Positions 7,832-15,130 of a DNA stretch of 45,616 nucleotides are shown here, piece after piece. The position numbers and the translations under genes are program-made. The stretch's first letter is position 1, and each line of letters opens with the position of its first letter. This DNA comes from an uncultured Mycoplasmatota bacterium. GTDB taxonomy: Bacteria > Bacillota_I > Bacilli_A > RF39 > UBA660. The stretch is from positions 1-45,616 of the forward strand of contig CANRVY010000010.1 of the NCBI GenBank assembly GCA_947643405.1, given 5' to 3'. The notes below the pieces were generated by a model. It did not search any database, had not been told where the DNA came from, and saw nothing but the letters and a program-made list of their open reading frames with translations.

Positions 7832-8506
7832 TTAACAATATGAATCAATTATTTCATTTAATTTTTTATATGCTTTTATATAATCTTCATCAGTTGTTGG
7901 ATTTCCATCAGGTATCGCTTCAAATCTATATGCGTAAGTCAATTTTCCATCATATATGTCATATAAATCATTATAAATAAAATTACTTAAATCAGTATAA
8001 ATTTGTATTTTTCCAATAATAGGATATTCTTTTTTTAAAGACAACATCACCTTATCATGCTCTTTTTCTGCTACTTCCCATAATTTTTCTTCTCTTAACG
8101 AAGGTTCAAGTTTTTCAAAATCAAACCATAAATCATTAAAACCATTTGTTTTGTAGAAATATTCTAAAAATTCTATTATTGATTCATATACTCTTTTTAT
8201 CGACATCAATTCAACATCTGATATTTTTTTCATTTTTGTATCTCCACCCTTCTTACACAATAGTACATCCTTTTCATACCCAAAATAATTTGCTATATCG
8301 TTAACAAGATTTAAATCATTAGGACTATAAGTTTTATAACGCCAACTATGAACTGCATCTTTCGATACATTAATAGCATTTGCTAACTGTTCTTCTATAT
8401 CTTTAATCATCAATCTATCCCTATTACATTTTCTATTAAACATATCATTAAAAATATCATGATCAAAAAAGTAAAAAGAATCTTTGTATTTATAAGGTTT
8501 ATTCAT
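7832..8506 (-). CDS. XRE-like helix-turn-helix protein with unknown C-terminal domain
   Basis: About 224 residues. The N-terminal ~90 contain a plausible helix-turn-helix (IEEQLANAINVSKDAVHSWR) followed by ANYFGYEKDVLL, as in phage-type regulators. The rest, from KKISDVELMSIKRVYESIIEF, is predicted helical and acidic with several Trp, and matches no family I recognise. I chose the ATG at 8504-8506 because AAAGGAGG stands four bases upstream; a longer frame adds five residues. It has its own terminator and stands alone between the abiE and DUF262 modules. It could regulate a neighbouring defence module, but nothing in the sequence proves that. Confidence 0.6.
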   Translation of the reverse strand: MNKPYKYKDSFYFFDHDIFNDMFNRKCNRDRLMIKDIEEQLANAINVSKDAVHSWRYKTYSPNDLNLVNDIANYFGYEKDVLLCKKGGDTKMKKISDVELMSIKRVYESIIEFLEYFYKTNGFNDLWFDFEKLEPSLREEKLWEVAEKEHDKVMLSLKKEYPIIGKIQIYTDLSNFIYNDLYDIYDGKLTYAYRFEAIPDGNPTTDEDYIKAYKKLNEIIDSYC

Positions 8507-8555
8507 AAATCCTCCTTTCATGCTACCATGATAAAATAAATTATTAAAAAAATAA

Positions 8556-8574
8556 AGTTTGACTAAATCAAACT
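8556..8574 (-). terminator. terminator after the DUF262-HEPN pair
   Basis: A perfect 7-bp stem AGTTTGA/TCAAACT with loop CTAAA; on the minus strand TTTATTTTTTT follows. It lies about 95 bases past the HEPN gene stop. Confidence 0.75.
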
Positions 8575-8670
8575 CTATAGGCTTTAATTGTTATACTTAA
8601 TATTTGTTACACTTTGACCATCGCCTCCTCCCACATTTGTGTAATTAAAAATTGAAAAATACATTCTATA

Positions 8671-9393
8671 TTAAGAATTCGCCACTTCTAACTCTTCATT
8701 TTCTATACGAACTTTTCTGATATAGTCTTCCACAATAACAGAAAGTAAATTAACACTATTTATAAATTCATTCAAATCAGAATATGAAATACTTGACAAA
8801 TTATCCTCATGAATAATCATATTTCTATACTTGACTAATTTATCTATATTCCCTTTATAGTCAAACTTTACTGTCAGGCTGATATCACCCAATAATTCTT
8901 CTTTATTTTTCTTTTCTTCATATTGCTCCATTAGATTGAAAATATCTTCAATTCCAATTTTCTTTAGTAATTTACTTATTTCTGTACTTCCATGAGAATT
9001 CAATGTTATTTTAAACTCTATATCTAACTTGCTTAAAGGATAAAAATCATCTATTAAAATATTAAAATTATTTAGTTTACTCTTATTTTTATTACTTATT
9101 TTTCCGTTTTTTAATTCTTCATACACATCTGAAATAGTGCTCATAATTATTTCTTGTTTTATGGTAGAAGATAAATTATTTGAAGTATTCATTTCATCTT
9201 GTTTTAAATAATTAAACCATTCACTTGTTTTATTTTCTAAAAAAACCTCAAGCTTAGTAACCATTAAAACAATTATAGCCTTCTCCAAAACAGTAATATT
9301 ATTATATTTTTTCTGTATACTATGATTTAATAATGCTACTAAATTGGAAAATTCCCCATCTTTATCAAGATATTCATTTAAAGTTTGAATCAT
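8671..9393 (-). CDS. HEPN-domain protein (MAE_28990/MAE_18760-like), partner of DUF262
   Basis: A 240-residue, mostly helical protein. Near the C-terminus KYRNMIIHED gives R190-x4-H195, the R(x4-6)H motif of HEPN ribonucleases. The N-terminal helix VLEKAIIVLMVTKLEVFLE followed by a W (TSEWFNYL) fits the MAE_28990/MAE_18760-like HEPN group. Its ATG overlaps the stop of the DUF262 gene by four bases (ATGA), so the two are translationally coupled and likely work together. HEPN proteins in defence islands generally cleave RNA, and DUF262 proteins often sense or cut phage DNA. No start problem seen. Which molecule is attacked is unknown. Confidence 0.7.
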   Translation of the reverse strand: MIQTLNEYLDKDGEFSNLVALLNHSIQKKYNNITVLEKAIIVLMVTKLEVFLENKTSEWFNYLKQDEMNTSNNLSSTIKQEIIMSTISDVYEELKNGKISNKNKSKLNNFNILIDDFYPLSKLDIEFKITLNSHGSTEISKLLKKIGIEDIFNLMEQYEEKKNKEELLGDISLTVKFDYKGNIDKLVKYRNMIIHEDNLSSISYSDLNEFINSVNLLSVIVEDYIRKVRIENEELEVANS

Positions 9394-10535
9394 TTCCCAA
9401 CAATTTCCTTTAATAAATCTGAATATAAAAGAAGTCGATTATTTGTCTTTGTTGTATTTCCAGTAGCTGTTGAAATTAAATCATTAAAAGTTTGTCCTTT
9501 CAATAAAATTTCTGTCTCTCTTAAAATTAAGTCTTTTTTTTCACGTAATTCTTCTAACGAATATTTTTCAAAACAAATCATGATAGTTTCATATAATGGT
9601 CTATTGATTCTAGTTTCGTATTTTCCTTGACTATTCATTTTTTTGAACGCTTTTGTTCCAAAAACTACATTGCACTTTTTTATATTTGCATAAAACTTCT
9701 CTTTAAAACGTTCTAATACATCTTCATCTGCATTTTGATACTTTATCATAAACTTATTAATAATATTTTTAATTCTTCCATCATAATTTTCAATTTTATT
9801 ACTCTCTGAATTATAGTTTTCACTGAATGCTAAATAACGTAGTATTATTTCCACATCAATCATTCTTTTATGAAGCGTATTTAAATTAAATAATGCTTTA
9901 AAATCAGAATTATTAATCATCTCATTTTTGATTAAATCATTTAATGTTCCCCTATACAAACAATTTCTTAACTCTTGCTCATTCAATTGTACTGCCCCAG
10001 TATTTAATCTCATAAAAATATCATATTGAATATCTGGAGAAGATGAATCTAAAAGTAATATGATTGATAAATCTCCTCTATCTATTTTACTTTTCAAATT
10101 GTCTGATAATTCAGAATATTTTTTATTATTTAATTCACTTAAAACTTCAAGCCCAGTTAACTTAAATTCATCTTTATAAAATCTGCTTAGCGTATTTAAT
10201 CTTTGTAAACCATCAACAATATTCCACTTTCCATCTTTTTCTTCAGATGCATAAATCACTGGTATTGGAATATTTAGTAATATAGATTCTATCAATTTTG
10301 AAGATTTTTTATTATCCCATAAATAATTTCTTTGATAATCAGGAGTTAAAATAATACTCCCATCTTCAATAGAAGAAATAATATCCTTTATCATCCTATC
10401 ATACTTTTTAATATCTAAATTTCTTTTTAGTTTTGGGCTTCCCTCAAAATCATCTATATATTCCTCTGAATCATCATCAAAATAACTATTCATTTCTAAT
10501 AATTCATCCAAATTTTCATTCTTCACTTCGTTCAT
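9390..10535 (-). CDS. DUF262 (ParB/GmrS-type N-terminal) protein without DUF1524
   Basis: About 381 residues. A DUF262 fold lies at residues ~45-180: ILTPDYQRNYLWDNKKSSKL, then IPIPVIYA and WNIVDGLQRLNTLSRF, the DGxQR signature that in GmrSD-type enzymes belongs to the NTP-dependent part. After FMRLNTGAVQLNEQELRNC the C-terminal half is helical. The HNH-type DUF1524 domain of classic GmrSD/BrxU is absent; instead a HEPN gene overlaps by four bases. The N-terminus is very acidic. I chose the ATG at 10533-10535 because GGAGG stands five bases upstream. The likely role is a phage-DNA-sensing subunit of a two-gene defence system, by analogy only. Confidence 0.75.
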   Translation of the reverse strand: MNEVKNENLDELLEMNSYFDDDSEEYIDDFEGSPKLKRNLDIKKYDRMIKDIISSIEDGSIILTPDYQRNYLWDNKKSSKLIESILLNIPIPVIYASEEKDGKWNIVDGLQRLNTLSRFYKDEFKLTGLEVLSELNNKKYSELSDNLKSKIDRGDLSIILLLDSSSPDIQYDIFMRLNTGAVQLNEQELRNCLYRGTLNDLIKNEMINNSDFKALFNLNTLHKRMIDVEIILRYLAFSENYNSESNKIENYDGRIKNIINKFMIKYQNADEDVLERFKEKFYANIKKCNVVFGTKAFKKMNSQGKYETRINRPLYETIMICFEKYSLEELREKKDLILRETEILLKGQTFNDLISTATGNTTKTNNRLLLYSDLLKEIVGK

Positions 10536-10730
10536 ACTACCCTCCATAAAATAATAACTTTTACATCATTCTCAAAACTTTTCATTATTATAACATACCA
10601 CGAATTATATCCGCAACCTGACTACTAAAAAAACAAATAATACTCAAAAATCTCAGTACAAAAAACATCACTTTTGGCTGATTAAATAAATTATAATAAC
10701 TTTCAAAAAATTTCAGAATAACAGATTCTT

Positions 10731-11390
10731 ATGCTAAACAATAAAAAATATGATAAAAATATTAAGGAAAGAAAATTTAATATCTTTTACTGGAGTATTG
10801 CAACCATATTAACCATATTCTACATTATTTTTCAAAATATTTTAAAATCAAAAGAATTTATACTTTTCAGTGCTTTATTTTTATTCATCATAATTTACTT
10901 TGCTACTGATTATTTTAAAACAATCAAACATACTAACAAAGTAAAAGTGTTTAAGCAACATTTGATTCTTCATGCTGAAGAAGCTAGGAAACAGCAATTA
11001 AATTATCTTATAGTTTCATTAAAGCTCTACAGATTCAGTACTAAAAATGATTTAAAATTAGCAATTGATTACTTCAACAGTCAAAAGCCAATCAAAGTTG
11101 CCTCTAGCTTTTTAGCATGGATTGTATCAGCTTCCTTGACATTAGCATCTTTTGCAGAAATTGCTTATGATAATGAAAGTAAATCAATAGACTACACAAA
11201 AATTTCTGTTATATTAAATTCTACTTTAGGAATTATTATTATATCTTTAATTATTAAAGCAATTGTAAAATTCAGCTATTTTTCTCAAGAAAGTATCCAG
11301 TCTGCACTAGCTGATGATTTAACATATATTTATATGAATTTTGATAAGTATAAAAATCAATTAACAAAAAACAAAAATGAAGATTCATAA
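10731..11390 (+). CDS. four-TM membrane protein, divergent from the DUF262-HEPN pair
   Basis: A 219-residue protein with four hydrophobic spans at about 18-36, 43-60, 124-144 and 158-179; both ends are charged and probably cytoplasmic. A ~60-residue basic helical segment lies between spans 2 and 3. The first ATG lacks a clear ribosome site, so the start is uncertain. It is the only plus-strand gene in the island apart from the next one. It matches no family I recognise. Small membrane proteins beside nuclease-type modules are often effectors, but this is only positional. Confidence 0.55.
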   Translation: MLNNKKYDKNIKERKFNIFYWSIATILTIFYIIFQNILKSKEFILFSALFLFIIIYFATDYFKTIKHTNKVKVFKQHLILHAEEARKQQLNYLIVSLKLYRFSTKNDLKLAIDYFNSQKPIKVASSFLAWIVSASLTLASFAEIAYDNESKSIDYTKISVILNSTLGIIIISLIIKAIVKFSYFSQESIQSALADDLTYIYMNFDKYKNQLTKNKNEDS

Positions 11391-11468
11391 TAAAATACAT
11401 AATTCTCTTTTCAGTTCCTGTTCAGATTAGCTAAAATATTGTATATTTTTATCGAAAGGAGAAAAATT

Positions 11469-12146
11469 ATGAATCAAGAAAAAATAGGTACATTCATTTT
11501 AGAATGTAGAAAGCAAAAAAATCTTACGCAGGAACAACTTGCTAACATCTTAGTAGTCAGTAATAGAACCATATCTAAATGGGAAAATGGGAATTGTATG
11601 CCAGATTATTCTATACTTCCACTTTTATGTGAAACACTTAATATCACAATCAATGAATTATTAAGTGGGGAAAAATTAACAGAAAAAAACTATCAAAAAA
11701 AATTAGAGGAAAACCTAATACTTAATATGGCAGAAGTAAAAAGGAAAATGAAAAAAACATTATCATGGATTATTATAATCATTATTTCAATTATTTTTCT
11801 TATTTTCTTAACTGAAGTTTTAGAACTAATTTCAGAACGTTATAATTACCATAAATCTTATTTATCAAAAGAAGAACTCAATGTAACACTTTGTTTAGGA
11901 AATGATTCCATCAATATTACAATTGAAACAAAGGATCAAAAGCCAATGTTAATGGATATAAAATTAGATCCAAAAACAATGGATTACACTTATAATCCAT
12001 ATCACATCAGAAAAGAATCTTATATAGAAAATTATCCATCAAAATATACATATGATTTTAAAGATTATGATAATGCTCATGCTATTATAATTGCAAATGA
12101 AGTTGTTTATAAAAAAGGACAGACTTTAAAACAATGTCGAAACTAA
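11469..12146 (+). CDS. XRE-family regulator with one TM segment
   Basis: About 225 residues. An N-terminal XRE helix-turn-helix (IGTFILECRKQKNLTQEQLA, then SNRTISKWENG) is followed by a linker, one TM span near 98-118, and a ~105-residue extracytoplasmic tail. I chose the ATG at 11469 because AAAGGAG lies before it; a longer frame opens at a TTG. This layout (DNA-binding head, membrane anchor, outer domain) suggests a sensor. The outer part has no recognisable domain. It is the last gene before the tRNA and may not belong to the mobile part of the island. Confidence 0.7.
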   Translation: MNQEKIGTFILECRKQKNLTQEQLANILVVSNRTISKWENGNCMPDYSILPLLCETLNITINELLSGEKLTEKNYQKKLEENLILNMAEVKRKMKKTLSWIIIIIISIIFLIFLTEVLELISERYNYHKSYLSKEELNVTLCLGNDSINITIETKDQKPMLMDIKLDPKTMDYTYNPYHIRKESYIENYPSKYTYDFKDYDNAHAIIIANEVVYKKGQTLKQCRN

Positions 12147-12201
12147 GATAGTGAATATTCATTATCTTTTTTTAACTTATCAATCTAAAATAAGCATTAA
12201 A

Positions 12202-12229
12202 AAAGCTCATAACTAGCGTTATGAGCTTT
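12202..12229. terminator. strong bidirectional terminator between the HTH gene and tRNA-His
   Basis: A perfect 12-bp stem AAAGCTCATAAC/GTTATGAGCTTT with loop TAGC. On the minus strand it ends in T6 and terminates tRNA-His; on the plus strand TTTGTTTT follows and can stop the 225-aa HTH gene. Confidence 0.85.
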
Positions 12230-12242
12230 GTTTTCCTATATA

Positions 12243-12319
12243 TGGGGCAAGTATAGGGATTCGAACCCTAGCATAATGGAACCACAATCCACCGTGTTAA
12301 CCCCTTCACCATACTTGCC
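12243..12319 (-). tRNA. tRNA-His (GUG)
   Basis: A full cloverleaf on the minus strand: acceptor GCAAGTA/TACTTGC, anticodon loop TTGTGGT with anticodon GTG, T-loop GGTTCGAATCC and encoded CCA (12243-12245). It has the histidine-specific extra base G-1 (12319) facing C73. It is followed by a strong terminator and preceded by its own promoter. Its 3' end faces the accessory island, which makes it a candidate island boundary, though no duplicated 3' end was found in the window. Confidence 0.95.
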
Positions 12320-12348
12320 ATCTATAAGCCATCTGACTTACGGATACT

Positions 12349-12377
12349 ATTTTATCAAGGATTTCTCATTTTGACAA
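12349..12377 (-). promoter_or_regulatory. promoter of tRNA-His
   Basis: On the minus strand TTGTCA (12372-12377), exactly 17 bp, then TAAAAT (12349-12354), about 30 bases before the tRNA. Confidence 0.7.
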
Positions 12378-12475
12378 TACCTTTTCTAACAATTGAATGG
12401 AATTTCCTTAAAATATGGATAAATACCCATCACAAATTGCCCAAATCACATAAAATGAAAGCGAGAGGTGAAAAA

Positions 12476-12946
12476 ATGAATTCTTACAATGAAAGAGAGT
12501 ATCAAGAAAATAGAAATATGACAGCTATGAAAAATACCATAGCAGGCGCAAATAACAATAACTTTAACAAATGCAATTATATACAACAGGTAACTCCAAA
12601 TGATTTATACAGTGCATATGCTGGATTTATTAGAGGTAACATGTATCCAGACTTATACAATCAATATAAAATTTCAAGACCATTTGAAATAGAACCTATG
12701 AATGAACAAGCGCAACTACTCACTTATGTTGACGCTTACTGTTTTGGGGCTCACGATATAAACTTATATCTGGACACTCATCCAAATGATAGAGCCATGA
12801 TAGAACTATATAATCAATATCGTTTAGAATATAAAAATGCTTTAAACCAATACGAAAAGCAATTTGGGCCTATCACAGTTGATAGTGATGCTATTTTAAC
12901 ACTCCCTTGGGCTTGGAATAACTCACCATGGCCTTGGGAAAATTAA
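12476..12946 (+). CDS. cotJB: spore coat protein, CotJA-CotJB fusion
   Basis: A 156-residue protein that joins two normally separate coat proteins. Residues ~38-66 match CotJA (NDLYSAYAGFIRGNMYPDLY); residues ~77-156 match CotJB, with NLYLDTHPND (96-105) and the Trp/Pro end PWPWEN. CotJA and CotJB are usually two short genes before cotJC, building the inner spore coat. I chose the ATG at 12476 because GAGAGGTG lies just upstream. CATAAAAT (12449-12456) is near the SigE -10 consensus, so mother-cell expression is plausible but not proved. The N-terminal ~37 residues are Asn-rich and unmatched. Its stop is 18 bases from the cotJC start. Confidence 0.85.
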   Translation: MNSYNEREYQENRNMTAMKNTIAGANNNNFNKCNYIQQVTPNDLYSAYAGFIRGNMYPDLYNQYKISRPFEIEPMNEQAQLLTYVDAYCFGAHDINLYLDTHPNDRAMIELYNQYRLEYKNALNQYEKQFGPITVDSDAILTLPWAWNNSPWPWEN

Positions 12947-12963
12947 TAAGGAGGAAAAAAGAT

Positions 12964-13533
12964 ATGTGGAAATATGTAAAAAAATTGCAATATCCTGTTA
13001 ATATCAAAAAACGCGATCCAAAATTGGCACAGTACATTGTAACACAATATGGGGGCCCTGCTGGAGAACTCGCTGCTGCTTGGCAATATTTAGATCAACG
13101 TTATCATATGCCAGATGATAGAGGAAAAGCACTACTTACAGATATTGGAACTGAAGAGCTAGCACACGTAGAAATCATTTCTGCAATGATCTACCAACTA
13201 ACAGAAGGATTAACTCCAGAAGAACTAAAAGCAGCTGGCTTAGGTGGAAATTATGCACAATTTGGTCCTGACTTATTCCCATCTGATTGCTTTGGTAACC
13301 CTTTTAATATGGCTTACATCAAAGTAGCTGGAGACTACATCGCTGATATTGAAAGTAATATGGGTGCAGAACAACGTGCTAGAGCAACTTATGAGCACCT
13401 AATGGACTTGACAAACGATCCAGATGTTTTAGCTCCATTAGCTTTCCTAAGAGAAAGAGAAATCGTACATTACCAACGCTTTAAAGAATTAAGAAATTAC
13501 TATTTAGAACAAAAAGAAAAAGCTGGAAAATAA
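12964..13533 (+). CDS. cotJC: spore coat protein CotJC, manganese-catalase-like
   Basis: A 189-residue protein, full length for the family. It is a four-helix, manganese-catalase-like coat protein: GPAGELAAAWQYLDQRY, GTEELAHVEIISAMI, a GAEQRARATYEHLM helix and EREIVHYQRFKELR supply the Glu/His pattern of the di-metal site. AAGGAGG precedes the ATG at 12964; a longer frame inside the upstream gene lacks a ribosome site. CotJC is assembled with CotJA/CotJB in the mother cell. A terminator follows directly. Confidence 0.93.
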   Translation: MWKYVKKLQYPVNIKKRDPKLAQYIVTQYGGPAGELAAAWQYLDQRYHMPDDRGKALLTDIGTEELAHVEIISAMIYQLTEGLTPEELKAAGLGGNYAQFGPDLFPSDCFGNPFNMAYIKVAGDYIADIESNMGAEQRARATYEHLMDLTNDPDVLAPLAFLREREIVHYQRFKELRNYYLEQKEKAGK

Positions 13534-13539
13534 TTAAAA

Positions 13540-13570
13540 AGTTTATAGGAGTCTCTATAAACTCTTTTTT
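13540..13570 (+). terminator. terminator after cotJC
   Basis: AGTTTATAG (13540-13548) pairs with CTATAAACT (13555-13563) across a 6-nt loop, then CTTTTTT. Confidence 0.85.
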
Positions 13571-13741
13571 ATATTATGTGGATAAAAAAATTTTAGATAA
13601 TGAAAATCCACAAAATTGTTTAAAAAAGAAAAGTGTTTATTATATAAAAAAATTTTTTCTGTAGAAAAGTCCAATCATACCAAATGCAATCATGTGGAAA
13701 AGTAGAAAAAGTCTAATAAATTCTATAATTTTATATGAAAA

Positions 13742-13761
13742 AACTTACCAATTGGTAAGTT
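13742..13761 (-). terminator. terminator after the zinc-ribbon gene
   Basis: Perfect 8-bp stem AACTTACC/GGTAAGTT with loop AATT, followed on the minus strand by TTTTTTCATA. The stem begins within the stop codon of the gene. Confidence 0.75.
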
Positions 13762-13942
13762 ATGCTCTGTTATCGTTAGAATTAAAATTTCTTTTTGAAT
13801 CTTTTCTCTTATCACGACAATTTTTACATCTTTTAGGTTCATTTGTAAAACCTTTTTCTTCATAAAACTCTTGGTCTCTTACAGTAAAAGTAAATTCTTC
13901 ACCGCAATCTTGACAAACGATAATCTTATCTTGTTTTTCCAC
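13760..13942 (-). CDS. small zinc-ribbon protein
   Basis: A 60-residue protein with two CxxC pairs, VCQDCGEEF near the start and KRCKNCRDKRK further on, matching the probable zinc-ribbon family (zf-trcl) of small Firmicutes proteins. Between them lies the family phrase FTFTVRDQEFYEEKGFTNEP. The tail is basic, Asn-rich and probably disordered. It likely binds zinc and perhaps nucleic acid or ribosomes; no precise function is known to me. GGAGGGTGCACTGTG stands before the ATG. It is a single-gene unit with its own terminator. Confidence 0.85.
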   Translation of the reverse strand: MEKQDKIIVCQDCGEEFTFTVRDQEFYEEKGFTNEPKRCKNCRDKRKDSKRNFNSNDNRA

Positions 13943-14143
13943 AGTGCACCCTCCTTTTCGATTTGATTTAATACTTATTTAGGACCTCGCAAAATCTTTG
14001 GAAAGTGACAGAAATAATTATTAACCAAACATAATATAACACAAATTCCTCAAATAAACAAGCAATTTATTATAATCTATGACATTCATTTGTCAAATAG
14101 AACAAAAACAAAATAGGCACATATAATAACTTAGAGGTGTAAA

Positions 14144-15130
14144 ATGAAAAAAGTATTATTACTATTTGGGGGAAACTCAAGTGAACATTTAGTATCCTGT
14201 AAATCTGCAAAATCTATTTTAGAACATATTGATTATCAAAAATATCAGGTTACTCCTGTTGGAATATCTAAGGAAAATGAGTGGTTTTTATATCAAGACT
14301 CTATAGAAAGCATAACAGAATGGCAAAATAAGAAAATACAAAAAATTGATTCTATTATTCCTTTCTTAAAAAAATTTGATATCGTTTTTCCAATACTTCA
14401 TGGTACTAATGGAGAAGATGGAAAAATCCAAGCTTTATTAGAACTTTTCCACATTCCATATGTTGGATGCAATTCTAAAATTAGTAGTATTGGTATGGAT
14501 AAGCATTATACAAAGATACTACTATCTCATTTCCATATTCCAGTCGTTCCCTTCTTACTATATGATAAAAAAATACAGATGAAAGAAATTGAAAACAGTA
14601 TCCCCTATCCAATTATTATCAAACCATGTAATGGAGGCTCTTCAATCGGAATCACAATCGCATATAACAGAAAAGAACTAAAAAAAGGAATCAAAAATGC
14701 AAGACATTATGATTCCAAAATATTGTTAGAGCCATTTTTAAAAATGAGAGAACTAGAATGTGCGATTTTAGAAAACAAAAACCATTTCATCATTTCTGAA
14801 CTTGGAGAAATTCACTCAGAGCATACATTTTATGATTATGAGGCAAAATATATAGATAATACCAGCAAAGCAGAACTAGCTACTGATATTCCAGAAGATA
14901 TCCGAAACAAAATCAAAGAAATCGCAAGTCATACTTGTCAATGTTTTGAAATTAAAGGACTATCTAGAATTGACTTTTTCTATCTGCCAGAACAAAATCA
15001 AATCTATTTAAATGAAATTAATACCATTCCTGGTTTTACAACCATTAGCATGTATCCTAAATTACTTACCAATGACAAATTCACATATCAAGACTTAATC
15101 ACAACATTACTTGAAAATGCACATGATTAA
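14144..15130 (+). CDS. ddl: D-alanine--D-alanine ligase
   Basis: A 328-residue ATP-grasp enzyme joining two D-Ala for peptidoglycan precursors in the cytoplasm. It has LLFGGNSSEH at the start, FPILHGTNGEDGKIQALLEL in the D-Ala1 site, YPIIIKPCNGGSSIGI in the ATP-grasp, and C-terminal FYLPEQNQIYLNEINTIPGF with metal-binding N/E. It is near usual length. AGAGGTG precedes the ATG. The end overlaps the convergent ABC-F gene by four bases and no terminator is visible between them. Confidence 0.93.
   Translation: MKKVLLLFGGNSSEHLVSCKSAKSILEHIDYQKYQVTPVGISKENEWFLYQDSIESITEWQNKKIQKIDSIIPFLKKFDIVFPILHGTNGEDGKIQALLELFHIPYVGCNSKISSIGMDKHYTKILLSHFHIPVVPFLLYDKKIQMKEIENSIPYPIIIKPCNGGSSIGITIAYNRKELKKGIKNARHYDSKILLEPFLKMRELECAILENKNHFIISELGEIHSEHTFYDYEAKYIDNTSKAELATDIPEDIRNKIKEIASHTCQCFEIKGLSRIDFFYLPEQNQIYLNEINTIPGFTTISMYPKLLTNDKFTYQDLITTLLENAHD

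Larger units (their letters stand above)
13577..13944. other. gap and flanks with several DnaA-box-like 9-mers
   Basis: TGTGGATAA (13577-13585) is an exact DnaA box on the minus strand. TGTGGAAAA near 13694 and TTTTCCACA at 13936-13944 differ by one base, and AATCCACA lies near 13605. The 13571-13741 gap holds no gene. In sequence this AT-rich the cluster may be chance. Confidence 0.3.

Noticed and set aside
1-12150. CRISPR array
   Set aside because: No regularly spaced direct repeats with unique spacers were seen anywhere in the window and there are no cas genes.
13571-13944. Chromosomal origin
   Set aside because: No dnaA, dnaN or AT-rich unwinding region next to the boxes, and genes run through the region in ordinary fashion.
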